Position numbers and translations under genes: made by a program
DNA from: Endozoicomonas sp. NE40
GTDB taxonomy: Bacteria > Pseudomonadota > Gammaproteobacteria > Pseudomonadales > Endozoicomonadaceae
Direction: 5' to 3'
DNA length: 64,000 nucleotides
NCBI RefSeq assembly: GCF_040549045.1
Contig: NZ_JBEWTB010000002.1
Coordinates: forward strand, 3,522,501 to 3,586,500
Part shown: in pieces, positions 55,361 to 64,000 of the stretch
Numbering within the stretch: position 1 is the first letter of the stretch
Layout: each line of letters starts with the position of its first letter
The notes under the pieces: generated by a model
What the model was told of the DNA's origin: nothing
Databases searched by the model: none
The model's input: only the letters and a program-made list of their open reading frames with translations

Positions 55361-57556
55361 ATGACTGAACAAACCAAATTTCTGCCAAACGCAGCTTGCC
55401 AAAATAAGGCTGTGGGTTATGGGACTGCTCCTGGACGTCCGGAGTTGCAGGGAGCAACTTTGATGAAACAGGGCGAACACAGCCTTTTAGTGGCTTCTGT
55501 GGAACAGGCTGACGGCGTTAATTTTTCGGTGTATGCCCCTCAGGCTCAGGGGATAGAGCTTTGCCTGTTCAGCCAGGAGAATCAGGAGACCCGTTTAGCC
55601 ATGCTGCCTTCCGCCATGGGAGTCTGGCATCTGTTTGTTAAAGGCGTCAGTGCCGGTCAGTGCTACGGTTACCGGGCGGATGGTCAGTGGCATCCGGACC
55701 TCAGCCCCCGCTTTAACAATCGTAAGTTGCTGCTTGACCCTTACAGTCGTGAAGTCAGGGGAGAAGTCAGCTGGCATCCGGCACTGTTTGATTACTCAAT
55801 CTCCAAATCAACCGGGGCCTGGAAAATCAGTGAGATTGACAGTGCCGGTGTGATGCCAAGAAGTGTGGTCAGGGAGCGTGAGTTTGACTGGCAGCAGGTG
55901 GGCAAACCCGGCACTAGTCGTACAGACAGTATTATCTATGAACTGCACGTCAAAGGCTTCTCCATACAGAACAAAGCCATACCCGAACACCTTCGTGGCA
56001 CTTATCTGGGTTTAAGTCATCCGGCGTCTGTTGCCTATCTGAAACAGCTGGGGGTGACTGCTGTAGAGCTGTTGCCTGTTACGTCCCGTGTCAGTGAAGA
56101 ACGGCTGGATACTATGGGGTTAAGTAATTACTGGGGCTATAACCCGCTCTGCCTGATGGCACCGGAACCCTCGCTGGCTGTTGACGATCCGGTTACAGAG
56201 ATGAAAACCATGGTCAGGGAGCTGCACCGTGCCGGCATTGAAGTGATTCTGGATGTGGTCTTTAACCATACCTGTGAGAGTGGTCACGGTGGCCCGAGCC
56301 TCAGCCTGCGGGGGCTGAGTGAACGGGACTATTATCTGGTTGACGAAACCATCGACGTCCGTGGTCATAAGCAGATCGACAGTGTTAACTATACCGGTTG
56401 CGGCAATACCATGAACTTTGATTGCCCGCAGACCCTGAAGCTGACCATGGATGCCCTGCGTTGCTGGGTCGAAGAATACCAGATTGATGGTTTCCGTTTT
56501 GACCTGGCTCCCACCATGGCACGCCAGGGACGTGTATTCCGTCAGGACAGTGCATTCTTCCAGGCCATTTACCAGGATCCGGTGCTTTCACAGTGCAAGA
56601 TGATTGCAGAGCCCTGGGATATAGGCCCTGAAGGTTATCGTCTGGCTGGTTTCCCCCGTGAATGGCAGGAGTGGAACGACCGTTACCGTGATGGTATTCG
56701 CTCATTCTGGCGAGGCGACAGTCAACGTGTCGCTGATATTGGATGGCGTATGGTGGGGTCGGTAGATGTATTTGGAAATCACCGGCCAATCGGCAGTATC
56801 AATTATATTTGCAGTCACGACGGGTTTACACTTAACGATTTAGTCTCTTATGAACACCGTCATAATCTTGCCAATGGTGAACAAAATCGTGACGGTGATG
56901 CCCATAATTACTCCTGTAACTATGGCGTGGAAGGACATACGACACATTCACCCATTCTGGCCAGACGGCAGAGAGCAAAGCGCAATATGCTGGCAACCCT
57001 GATGCTGTCCAGAGGAACGCCGATGCTGATGGCCGGGGATGAATTTGGTAATACCCAGGATGGCAATAACAACGCCTATTGTCAGGATTCGGAACTGTCC
57101 TGGCTCGACTGGTCCTGGCAGGACGATGAATCGGCCTGGCTGGAAAAAGACCTGCAGGCTTTTACCGCCAGTCTGATCGCATTACGTAAAACACACCCAT
57201 TGCTACAGGGCGACGGTGGTCGAAAAAATGTCTGCTGGATGGATCGACATGGTGCTCAGCTGAATGAACATCAGTTGGGGCAGGTTAAAGGCGGCTGTCT
57301 CGGCCTGAAGGTGATGGCGTCAGAATCTGGCCCGGAAACAGACTCGGGAACAGAAGAGCCGCATACACTGTACATCCTGATGAATAACGAAAAAGTTAAC
57401 CGCCGGTTTACATTCGCTGACAGACACAACCAGAGTTTCTGGTTTACCCTTCTGGACACCTCCCGGCCAGATCTGGTCAATCGGGAAGTTCTGCTGACCA
57501 GAGGCTGGCACCTAGTTGCCGAACACAGTCTGGTGATTGTTGAGGAAAGAGGTTAG
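55361..57556 (+). CDS. glgX: Glycogen debranching enzyme (isoamylase type)
   Basis: 731 residues from the ATG at 55361, 40 bases after glgB1; a later ATG at 55463 has a better ribosome site (GGAG, eight bases upstream) but would remove the N-terminal GRPELQGA segment that lines up with GlgX GKPAPLGA. Catalytic blocks: ILDVVFNHTCES, YQIDGFRFDLAPTMARQG with the nucleophile Asp, KMIAEPWDIGPEGY with the acid Glu, and NYICSHDGFTLNDLVSYE. It hydrolyses alpha-1,6 links of limit dextrins left by GlgP. E. coli GlgX has 657 residues. Confidence 0.94.
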   Translation: MTEQTKFLPNAACQNKAVGYGTAPGRPELQGATLMKQGEHSLLVASVEQADGVNFSVYAPQAQGIELCLFSQENQETRLAMLPSAMGVWHLFVKGVSAGQCYGYRADGQWHPDLSPRFNNRKLLLDPYSREVRGEVSWHPALFDYSISKSTGAWKISEIDSAGVMPRSVVREREFDWQQVGKPGTSRTDSIIYELHVKGFSIQNKAIPEHLRGTYLGLSHPASVAYLKQLGVTAVELLPVTSRVSEERLDTMGLSNYWGYNPLCLMAPEPSLAVDDPVTEMKTMVRELHRAGIEVILDVVFNHTCESGHGGPSLSLRGLSERDYYLVDETIDVRGHKQIDSVNYTGCGNTMNFDCPQTLKLTMDALRCWVEEYQIDGFRFDLAPTMARQGRVFRQDSAFFQAIYQDPVLSQCKMIAEPWDIGPEGYRLAGFPREWQEWNDRYRDGIRSFWRGDSQRVADIGWRMVGSVDVFGNHRPIGSINYICSHDGFTLNDLVSYEHRHNLANGEQNRDGDAHNYSCNYGVEGHTTHSPILARRQRAKRNMLATLMLSRGTPMLMAGDEFGNTQDGNNNAYCQDSELSWLDWSWQDDESAWLEKDLQAFTASLIALRKTHPLLQGDGGRKNVCWMDRHGAQLNEHQLGQVKGGCLGLKVMASESGPETDSGTEEPHTLYILMNNEKVNRRFTFADRHNQSFWFTLLDTSRPDLVNREVLLTRGWHLVAEHSLVIVEERG

Positions 57557-57888
57557 CTTGGGTAAGTCGTTGAAATTATTTGATATAAGCTGGCGTTTGC
57601 TAGGTGTGTTCACTTATAATCAGAGGTAATAACCGTTGGTGAATTCGCTGGTTATAAAGAGTATTTTATACATCAGTTGTCGTATATTTCGGGTGACTAA
57701 TAACACCTCAACGAATGCACCGCTGGCTGTAACTTTATATTGACGATCAATCTGTCTGAAGTGATGGCTTCCTGTTCAAGGTATGGAAGCACTCACAGAA
57801 AAACTGAGTACACGGGAAATATCGTTGTCACATAAATCTGATACGGTCATTTCCCGGTAGATATAGCTGTAAAAATCAGGAACCTCTC
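57557..57888. other. Intergenic region upstream of pgm
   Basis: 332 bases with no coding frame. It should carry the pgm promoter, which would make pgm the start of a new transcript in the glycogen cluster. I saw no operator of the TGTAAACGTTTACA type and no clear terminator for glgX. Confidence 0.5.
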
Positions 57889-59556
57889 ATGCATCCGCTA
57901 GCAGGCAAAATTGCTACAGACGATATTCTGGCCAACATTCCACGACTGGTCAGTGACTATTACACCATCAGCCCTGACCCAGCGGTTTCAGCCCAGCGCG
58001 TGCAATTCGGAACCTCCGGTCACCGTGGAACCTCTTCTCAGGCGACTTTCAATGAAGCTCACATTCTGGCCGTAAGCCAGGCGATCTGTGAATACCGCAG
58101 AGACCAGGGCATTACCGGTCCAATGTTTGTCGGCATGGACACTCACGCCCTGTCAGAACCTGCATTGATCAGCGCTGTGGAAGTGTTTGCTGCCAACCAG
58201 GTGGATGTGCGCATCCATGAAGGTCGTAGTTACACGCCGACTCCGGTTATTTCCCACGCCATTGTCAGCTTTAATCGTGACAGCTCTAATCGAAACAATC
58301 ATCAAAACAAGAACCTTCAGGCTGACGGCGTTGTTATCACCCCGTCGCACAACCCGCCAGAAGACGGTGGCTTTAAATATAATCCTCCACATGGTGGTCC
58401 CGCCGGCACAGACGTTACCAACTGGGTACAGGATCGCGCCAACGAGCTGATTGCACAGGGTCTGAAAGATGTTAAACGTCTGACGTTTACTGACGCCCTG
58501 GCATCGGATTATGTGACTGAATACGACTACGTGACGCCGTATGTCAATGATCTGGAAAATGTTGTGGACATGGAAGCGATCCGCAAAGCCGGCCTGAAAA
58601 TTGGTGTAGACCCTCTGGGTGGTTCCGGCCTCTATTTCTGGGAGCCTATTGCCGAGCGTTATGGTCTGGACATTGAGCTGGTAAGTCGCAAAGTCGACCC
58701 GACCTTCTCATTCATGCATGTTGATAAAGACGGCAAAATACGCATGGATTGTTCTTCTGCCTGTTCCATGGCGGGTCTGATCAACATGAAAGACAGCTTT
58801 GACATCGCTTTTGGTAATGACCCTGACTTTGACCGTCACGGTATTGTTACCAGAACCCATGGCCTGCTGAACCCAAACCATTACCTTGCTGTTGCGATTG
58901 ACTATCTGTATCGCCATCGTGAAGGCTGGCCGAAGTCTGCCCGTATTGGCAAAACACTGGTGTCCAGCAGCATTATTGGCCGTGTGGCTGAAGGCCTGGA
59001 GCGTGAAGTCTGTGAAGTGCCGGTTGGGTTTAAATGGTTTGTGGACGGCCTGACCTCCGGCGACCTGGCCTTTGGCGGTGAAGAAAGTGCGGGAGCTGCG
59101 TTCCTGCGCCGTGATGGTACGACCTGGTGTACGGATAAAGACGGTTTTATTCTGGCTTTGCTGGCCGCAGAAATTACAGCAGTAACGGGTAAGAACCCGG
59201 GCGAGTTATACGACGAACTGACTGAAAAGTACGGTTCTCCGGTTTATGAACGCCTGCAGGCTCCGGCAGACAATGACCAGAAAAAAATCCTGTCAGGCAT
59301 GAATGCGGATATGGTTAAGGCTGAAACCCTTGCGGGTGACCCCATCACTGCCAAAATCACTCATGCCTCCGGAAACGGAGCCGCGATTGGCGGACTTAAG
59401 GTGGAAACCGCTAACGGATGGTTTGCTGCCCGTCCTTCCGGTACCGAAGCTGTTTATAAAATTTACACGGAAAGCTTCAAGGGCAAAGAGCATCTGAAGC
59501 TGCTTCAGGAAGAAGCTCAGGCAATGGTGTCTGACGTATTCAAGAACGCTGAATAA
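57889..59556 (+). CDS. pgm: Alpha-D-glucose phosphate-specific phosphoglucomutase
   Basis: 555 residues. It interconverts glucose-1-phosphate and glucose-6-phosphate, joining glycogen to glycolysis. The catalytic Ser is in VITPSHNPPEDGGFKYNPPH, the metal loop is FGNDPDFDRHGIV, the sugar loop is FGGEESAGAAFLR, and the phosphate loop is ARPSGTEAVYKIYTESF. Length is close to E. coli Pgm (546). AGGAA lies seven bases before the ATG at 57889. Confidence 0.96.
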   Translation: MHPLAGKIATDDILANIPRLVSDYYTISPDPAVSAQRVQFGTSGHRGTSSQATFNEAHILAVSQAICEYRRDQGITGPMFVGMDTHALSEPALISAVEVFAANQVDVRIHEGRSYTPTPVISHAIVSFNRDSSNRNNHQNKNLQADGVVITPSHNPPEDGGFKYNPPHGGPAGTDVTNWVQDRANELIAQGLKDVKRLTFTDALASDYVTEYDYVTPYVNDLENVVDMEAIRKAGLKIGVDPLGGSGLYFWEPIAERYGLDIELVSRKVDPTFSFMHVDKDGKIRMDCSSACSMAGLINMKDSFDIAFGNDPDFDRHGIVTRTHGLLNPNHYLAVAIDYLYRHREGWPKSARIGKTLVSSSIIGRVAEGLEREVCEVPVGFKWFVDGLTSGDLAFGGEESAGAAFLRRDGTTWCTDKDGFILALLAAEITAVTGKNPGELYDELTEKYGSPVYERLQAPADNDQKKILSGMNADMVKAETLAGDPITAKITHASGNGAAIGGLKVETANGWFAARPSGTEAVYKIYTESFKGKEHLKLLQEEAQAMVSDVFKNAE

Positions 59557-59599
59557 TAACAATCAGATTAAAACCAGAATTTAATAATTGAATAACGAT

Positions 59600-59654
59600 G
59601 TAGCCGGAAAGATTTGTTTCCGGCTACGCTCCCGCTTTGCTTCAAATCAGCGGG
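59600..59654 (+). terminator. Two hairpins between pgm and glgC
   Basis: A perfect 11-base stem, gtagccggaaa/tttccggctac (59600-59627), is followed by cccgct/agcggg (59631-59654). They lie 43 bases after the pgm stop. No T run is present, so they may attenuate rather than end transcription. Confidence 0.55.
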
Positions 59655-59769
59655 GGAAGTGGAGCTTTGTTCGAATAACGACATCTGAGCAATAACAGAT
59701 GCTCGACAAAGACGTTAGGGAAAACAGCAGGATTAATGAAGTATTTTTGCTATTAGGGAGTAGAGTTTA

Positions 59770-60993
59770 GTGTCTTCAATTCTTTCTATGATTCTTGCCG
59801 GGGGCGAAGGGTCTCGTCTGTCACCATTGACCGGGTACCGTGCCAAGCCAGCCGTACCGTTTGGTGGCCAGTATCGTATCATTGACTTTGTGCTGAGTAA
59901 CTTTGTTAACTCTGACCTGCACAAAATCTATGTGCTGACCCAGTTCAAATCTCACTCGCTGAATAAGCATCTCCAGCGCTGCTGGAGGATTGCAGGTCTG
60001 TCTGACAAGTTTATTGATACTCTGCCTGCCCAGATGTGGACAGGCCAGGACTGGTATCAGGGTACTGCAGACGCCATTTTCCAGAACCTGCACCTGGTAG
60101 AATCCCAGGACCCGGATCAGGTAGCGATCTTTGGTGGCGACCATATCTACACCATGGACGTACGCAAGATGATCAACCTGCATGAAGAGTCTGACGCGGC
60201 CCTGACTGTTGCGGCGATCCCTGTACCCGTGGAAGAAGCTTACCACTTTGGCATCATCGAAATTGACGAAAATGGTCGTATGATCGGTTTTGAAGAGAAG
60301 CCAAAGAGCAATCCAAAAACGATTCCGGGTAACCCGGACTATGTTCTGGCTTCCATGGGTAACTACATTTTCGAGCGTAAGTGCCTGGAACGTGTTCTGC
60401 GTGAAGACCATCTGAACGAAGAATCCAGTCACGACTTTGGTAAGGACATCATTCCAAAGCTGTTCCCGAAAGAGAAAGTGATGGTTTACAACTTCGCGGA
60501 GAACGAAGTACCGGGTAGTGACAAGAGCGGCTACTGGCGCGATGTGGGTACGCTGGACGCATACTGGGAAGCCAATATGGACTTGCTGTCTGCTAATCCA
60601 CCGATTGACCTGCACAACCTGAAGTGGCCAATCAATACCTATGTTCCACCATTCCCGCCAGCTCTGATCGCTTACAATCGTGATTCCCGTGAAGGACAGA
60701 TCAATCAGTCAATGATTGGCACTGGTTGTATCTTCAACGATGTGTTTATGGATCACTCCGTTGTCGGCTACAACGTTGAAATTGGTAAGCAGGCGCATGT
60801 CTCTGATTCTGTAATTCTGCCGAACGTAAAGATCGGTGCAGGCTGTGAAATCCGCAAAGCCATCATCGACAAGCGAGTTGAGATTGCTCCGGGTACCAAG
60901 ATTGGTGTGAACCTTGAGGAAGATTGCAAACTGTTCAAGGTAACAGACAGCGGCATTGTTGTTATTCCAAGAGGTACCAAGGTTGGCTTCTAA
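59770..60993 (+). CDS. glgC: Glucose-1-phosphate adenylyltransferase (ADP-glucose pyrophosphorylase)
   Basis: 407 residues from a GTG at 59770, nine bases after AGGGAG. It makes ADP-glucose, the first committed step of glycogen synthesis. SMILAGGEGSRLSPLTGYRA is the nucleotide loop, with GGQYRIIDFVLSN after it; IFGGDHIYTMDV binds the metal; FEEKPKSNPKTI is the sugar-phosphate site. The C-terminal left-handed helix domain (VSDSVILPNVKIGAGCEIRK) is present. E. coli GlgC has 431 residues. It overlaps glgA. Confidence 0.96.
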   Translation: MSSILSMILAGGEGSRLSPLTGYRAKPAVPFGGQYRIIDFVLSNFVNSDLHKIYVLTQFKSHSLNKHLQRCWRIAGLSDKFIDTLPAQMWTGQDWYQGTADAIFQNLHLVESQDPDQVAIFGGDHIYTMDVRKMINLHEESDAALTVAAIPVPVEEAYHFGIIEIDENGRMIGFEEKPKSNPKTIPGNPDYVLASMGNYIFERKCLERVLREDHLNEESSHDFGKDIIPKLFPKEKVMVYNFAENEVPGSDKSGYWRDVGTLDAYWEANMDLLSANPPIDLHNLKWPINTYVPPFPPALIAYNRDSREGQINQSMIGTGCIFNDVFMDHSVVGYNVEIGKQAHVSDSVILPNVKIGAGCEIRKAIIDKRVEIAPGTKIGVNLEEDCKLFKVTDSGIVVIPRGTKVGF

Positions 60994-62443
60994 CCTGAAC
61001 TCTGATTTGAATGTCGTTTTCGCGGTGTCCGAATTCGACGGAATCGTTAAAACCGGGGGGCTGGCCGATGCGGCTGGCGCCCTGGCGCCGGTAATGGAAG
61101 CTGCCGGTCACCGGGTTAAGGTGATCATGCCCGCCTACCGCGCTGCGCTGGGTAAGGTGGAAACCGTGTCCATCGCAGGCGGCGGTGTACGTATGAATCA
61201 TAATGAAACCCTGTGGTTCGGGATTCGTCATGGTCAGTTCCGTGGTACCGATGTGTACTTTATTGAGTACGATGAATTCTTTGGCCGTGGTGGCATCTAC
61301 GGTGAGGGTGGTCAGGGCTATCACGACAACAGTCGTCGCTTTGCTTTCTTCAGCAAGGCGGTTCTGGAAACCTGCCGTATCCTGGGTTTCAAGCCGGACG
61401 TCGTACATTGCCATGACTGGCAGACAGCGCTGTTGCCTTATTACCTGAGAGTGGATGAGTGTGGCAATCCTTTCTTTGCGGATACCCGGTCACTGCTGAC
61501 GATTCATAATGCGGCTTATCAGCAGAAAACCGATGTTTCCCAGATTGATAGTCTGGGCATCGGCTGGCGCTACTACAACCCGGCCTGCTTTGAAGACTTC
61601 GGCATGATCAATATTCTCAAAGGTGGTATCGCCTTTGCGGACAAGATCAATACAGTGAGTCCTCAGTATGCCAGGGAACTGCTGACACCTCTGGGTTCTC
61701 ATGGCCTGATGGAAAGCTTCAAACGCCGGGAAACGGATTTGTCCGGTATTTTGAATGGTTGCGATTATACACAGTGGAATCCTGAAACCGATACGCTGAT
61801 TCCGGCACACTTTTCCCGGACTAACCGCTCCGGTAAAGCGGAGTGTAAAGCGGCACTGCAGCAACGTATGGGCCTGCCGGTTGATCATCATAAGCCGGTT
61901 TACGGACTGGTCAGCCGTCTGGCTGAACAGAAAGGTTTTGATTACCTGATTCCGGCATTGTGGCGTTTCCTGCACAACGATGTGCAGGTGGTTCTGCTGG
62001 GTTCTGGTGAACCGCATACGGCAGCGGCCCTGGAAGAGCTGGCTCATGCATTTCCGGACAAATGCCGTTTTTATAATGGCTTTGAGAATCAGCTGGCACA
62101 CTGGATTGAGGCTGGCTCTGACTTCTTCCTGATGCCATCACTGTTTGAGCCATGTGGGCTTAACCAGATATACAGTCTGAAATACGGCACCCTGCCGATC
62201 GTCAGACGCGTTGGGGGACTGAGTGATACGGTGGCAGGGTTTGCTGAACACAATGAAAAGGGAACCGGCTTTGTGTTCAACAGTACGGACCCACAGGAAC
62301 TCTTTGACTGTCTGCAAACGTCTCTGCACGTTTATTACCAGCATGAGCTGTTCAGCCAGTTGCAAGATAATGCCATGAGCAAGAGCTTTACCTGGGAACA
62401 GGCTGCTGATACGTATTGCTCGGTGTATCACTCTCTTCGATGA
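60983..62443 (+). CDS. glgA: Glycogen synthase (ADP-glucose, GT5)
   Basis: 486 residues from a TTG at 60983, eight bases after GAGG, overlapping the end of glgC by 11 bases in another frame. Translation is therefore probably coupled. It elongates glycogen using ADP-glucose. FAVSEFDGIVKTGGLADAAG holds the KTGGL substrate motif, VVHCHDWQTALLPYY and YGLVSRLAEQKGFDYLIPAL are typical, and FLMPSLFEPCGLNQIYSLKYG is the second nucleotide-sugar site. The N-terminal strand has an unusual SEFDGIV in place of SEMFPLL. Length is near E. coli GlgA (477). Confidence 0.95.
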   Translation: MASNLNSDLNVVFAVSEFDGIVKTGGLADAAGALAPVMEAAGHRVKVIMPAYRAALGKVETVSIAGGGVRMNHNETLWFGIRHGQFRGTDVYFIEYDEFFGRGGIYGEGGQGYHDNSRRFAFFSKAVLETCRILGFKPDVVHCHDWQTALLPYYLRVDECGNPFFADTRSLLTIHNAAYQQKTDVSQIDSLGIGWRYYNPACFEDFGMINILKGGIAFADKINTVSPQYARELLTPLGSHGLMESFKRRETDLSGILNGCDYTQWNPETDTLIPAHFSRTNRSGKAECKAALQQRMGLPVDHHKPVYGLVSRLAEQKGFDYLIPALWRFLHNDVQVVLLGSGEPHTAAALEELAHAFPDKCRFYNGFENQLAHWIEAGSDFFLMPSLFEPCGLNQIYSLKYGTLPIVRRVGGLSDTVAGFAEHNEKGTGFVFNSTDPQELFDCLQTSLHVYYQHELFSQLQDNAMSKSFTWEQAADTYCSVYHSLR

Positions 62444-62531
62444 CAATGCAAGGTGGGTCATCCGGACTCCTTGCCTGAGGTGACGACACTGCATTTCCAG
62501 TCCATAACTGTTTAACAGGAAAATCCTGCCT

Positions 62532-62560
62532 TTGGGGAACCCGATGTTCGGGTCCCCCAA
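62532..62560 (+). terminator. Hairpin between glgA and glgB2
   Basis: Arms ttggggaacccga and tcgggtcccccaa pair with one mismatch around loop tgt, starting 89 bases after the glgA stop. No T run. It lies 31 bases before the glgB2 start and could affect its translation or set the ratio between the two genes. Confidence 0.5.
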
Positions 62561-62591
62561 TGTCAGTGGAGTGACGAGGATAATTTATCCA

Positions 62592-64000
62592 ATGAATATT
62601 GCTGTTCAATCGACAATACCTGCCGTAGAGCAGGAACTGGGGCAAGTGCTTTGTGCTTGCCCTTTCTCTTATCTGGGTCTGCATAAAGCGACTGATAATA
62701 AAGGTCTGGTGCTACGGGTATGGCGTCCGGATGCTGACGATATTACGGTTATCGAGCAGCCTTCCGGTAAAAAGCTGGGCAATATGCAGCGTTTTGAATC
62801 GGGTTTGTTTGAGCTGCACCTGCCGCGCCGTCGCAAGCTGTTTAATTATGAGCTGAGCGTTACCAGCGAAGGCGGACACACTTTTCGGGTGTATGACCCT
62901 TACCAGTTTGGTCAATACATTCTGCGTGAAGAACATGTGGATTATGATGCCCTGCATCGTCATCAGGGCGCTCACCTGATCACGCACGCCCTGAACGCTA
63001 AACGTCAGGTAAAAGGTGTATTGTTCCGTGTGTATGCACCGAATGCCCGTTCCGTCAGCCTGGTGGGTAATTTCAATAACTGGGATGGCCGTTTACATCC
63101 TATGGCCAGTGCGGATGATGGTGTCTGGCGCCTGTTTGTTCCGGGTTTGACGGCCGGTGACCTCTACAAGTATGAGATTCATGACAAGGATGGCAATAAA
63201 CTGCCATTAAAGGCTGACCCGTTTGGCACTTACTCTGAACAGTGGCCCGGTCTTTCTTCTATTGTCCATGATGACAGCAGATACCAGTGGAAAGACAGCC
63301 AGTGGATGAAGCAGCGTGGCGAGTTGTACGACAAGCCAATGTCTGTTTATGAGGTGCATGCCGGTTCCTGGCGTCGTAAAGACGGCAACATCATCATGAA
63401 CTACCGTGAGCTGGCAAAAGAGCTGGTGCCGTATGTTAAAAAGATGGGCTTTACCCATATTGAGCTAATGCCAGTCAGCGAGCACCCTCTGTATGAGTCA
63501 TGGGGTTATCAGCCTGTCGGTATGTTTGCCGTCACCAGTCGTTACGGCAGCCCGGACGACTTCAAGTTCTTTGTCGACCAGTGCCACAAGGCGGGCATTG
63601 GTATCATTCTGGACTGGGTGCCTGCACACTTCCCGAACGACGACCATGGTCTGGTAAAGTTTGATGGTTCTGAAGTGTATGAACATCCGGATCCCCGTCG
63701 TGGCTGGCATCCGGACTGGAAGACTTGTATCTATGACTTTGGCAAGCCGTTTGTTCAGGACTTTCTGATCAGTAGTGCGCTGTACTGGCTGGAGGAATAC
63801 CACATCGACGGCCTGCGGGTTGATGCGGTAGCGTCGATGCTGTACCTGGACTATTCCCGTAACGACGGTGAATGGGAGCCAAACCGTAATGGTGGTAACG
63901 AGAACCTGGAAGCGATTCACTTCCTGAAGCGTTTCAACCAGACGGTTTACGAACGTTTCCCGACGGCAATGACCATTGCTGAAGAGTCCACTAGTTATCC
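62592..64000 (+). CDS. glgB: 1,4-alpha-glucan branching enzyme, copy 2 (3' end outside window)
   Basis: The reading frame stays open from the ATG at 62592 to the window end (469 codons). AGGA lies 11 bases upstream. The N1/CBM48 region (VLRVWRPDADDITVIEQP, VSLVGNFNNWDGRLHPM) and the GH13 start (GWGYQPVGMF-like block, ILDWVPAHFPNDDHGL, HIDGLRVDAVASMLYLDY, TIAEESTSYP) match glgB1 along the whole visible length, though with many substitutions, so the two are old paralogues and not a recent duplication. The second copy follows glgA directly, the usual place for a glycogen-synthesis branching enzyme. Confidence 0.93.
   Translation, partial: MNIAVQSTIPAVEQELGQVLCACPFSYLGLHKATDNKGLVLRVWRPDADDITVIEQPSGKKLGNMQRFESGLFELHLPRRRKLFNYELSVTSEGGHTFRVYDPYQFGQYILREEHVDYDALHRHQGAHLITHALNAKRQVKGVLFRVYAPNARSVSLVGNFNNWDGRLHPMASADDGVWRLFVPGLTAGDLYKYEIHDKDGNKLPLKADPFGTYSEQWPGLSSIVHDDSRYQWKDSQWMKQRGELYDKPMSVYEVHAGSWRRKDGNIIMNYRELAKELVPYVKKMGFTHIELMPVSEHPLYESWGYQPVGMFAVTSRYGSPDDFKFFVDQCHKAGIGIILDWVPAHFPNDDHGLVKFDGSEVYEHPDPRRGWHPDWKTCIYDFGKPFVQDFLISSALYWLEEYHIDGLRVDAVASMLYLDYSRNDGEWEPNRNGGNENLEAIHFLKRFNQTVYERFPTAMTIAEESTSY

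Overview
The window reads as a chromosome segment of a marine gammaproteobacterium. The 23S/5S rRNA, TcdA, YaiI, TrhA, Cra/FruK and LamB/MalM/MalEFGK proteins are all gammaproteobacterial in type. Together with several large proteins carrying eukaryote-like domains or nuclear-localisation-like tails, they suggest an animal-associated genus such as Endozoicomonas (Oceanospirillales). That placement is an inference from gene style; a 16S or whole-genome comparison would be needed to prove it.

Layout. 1-2.25 kb: the 3' part of a 23S rRNA gene followed by two 5S rRNA genes, each with a terminator. 2.3-12 kb: housekeeping and orphan genes: a small RING-finger protein with a membrane tail, TrhA/hemolysin III, a META/YbaY lipoprotein, YaiI, a tyrosine phosphatase, a eukaryote-type HisA, a 51-residue small protein, a PLP enzyme of the cysteine synthase/desulfhydrase group, and a reduced fructose module (cra, a lone EIIA, fruK) with a visible Cra operator. 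12-17.4 kb: a LysR regulator, an Omp85-type barrel without POTRA domains, a CsdA-CsdE fusion and tcdA. 17.5-28 kb: maltodextrin cluster A (lamB1, malM1, malQ1, malK1, malG1, malF1, malE1). 28.6-35 kb: two very large adjacent genes, a coiled-coil protein with a basic tail and a SET-domain protein with C-terminal repeats. 35-47.4 kb: maltodextrin cluster B (malM2 broken by an in-frame stop, malQ2, malK2, malG2, malF2, malE2, a Cys-rich exported protein, a LacI-family regulator, and divergent lamB2). 47.8-50.2 kb: a large exported protein with a basic linker. 50.5-64 kb: a complete glycogen cluster (glgP, glgB1, glgX, pgm, glgC, glgA, and glgB2 cut by the window end).

How the genes fit together. 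LamB takes maltodextrins through the outer membrane, MalE/F/G/K carries them across the inner membrane, and MalQ rearranges them into longer glucans and glucose. GlgP releases glucose-1-phosphate from glycogen or dextrins, Pgm interconverts it with glucose-6-phosphate, and GlgC/GlgA/GlgB rebuild glycogen while GlgX debranches it. A family of related palindromes (consensus near TGTAAACGTTTACA) lies upstream of malM2, malE2, lamB2/malR, the 784-residue exported protein and glgP. I saw none in cluster A. The LacI-type regulator of cluster B therefore probably controls cluster B, the exported protein and the start of the glycogen cluster, while cluster A is controlled differently.

The most unusual content is the pair of large genes between the two mal clusters (coiled coil and SET), the exported protein with an SV40-like basic motif, and the RING protein. 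All four are candidates for host-directed proteins; this is inferred from domain type only.
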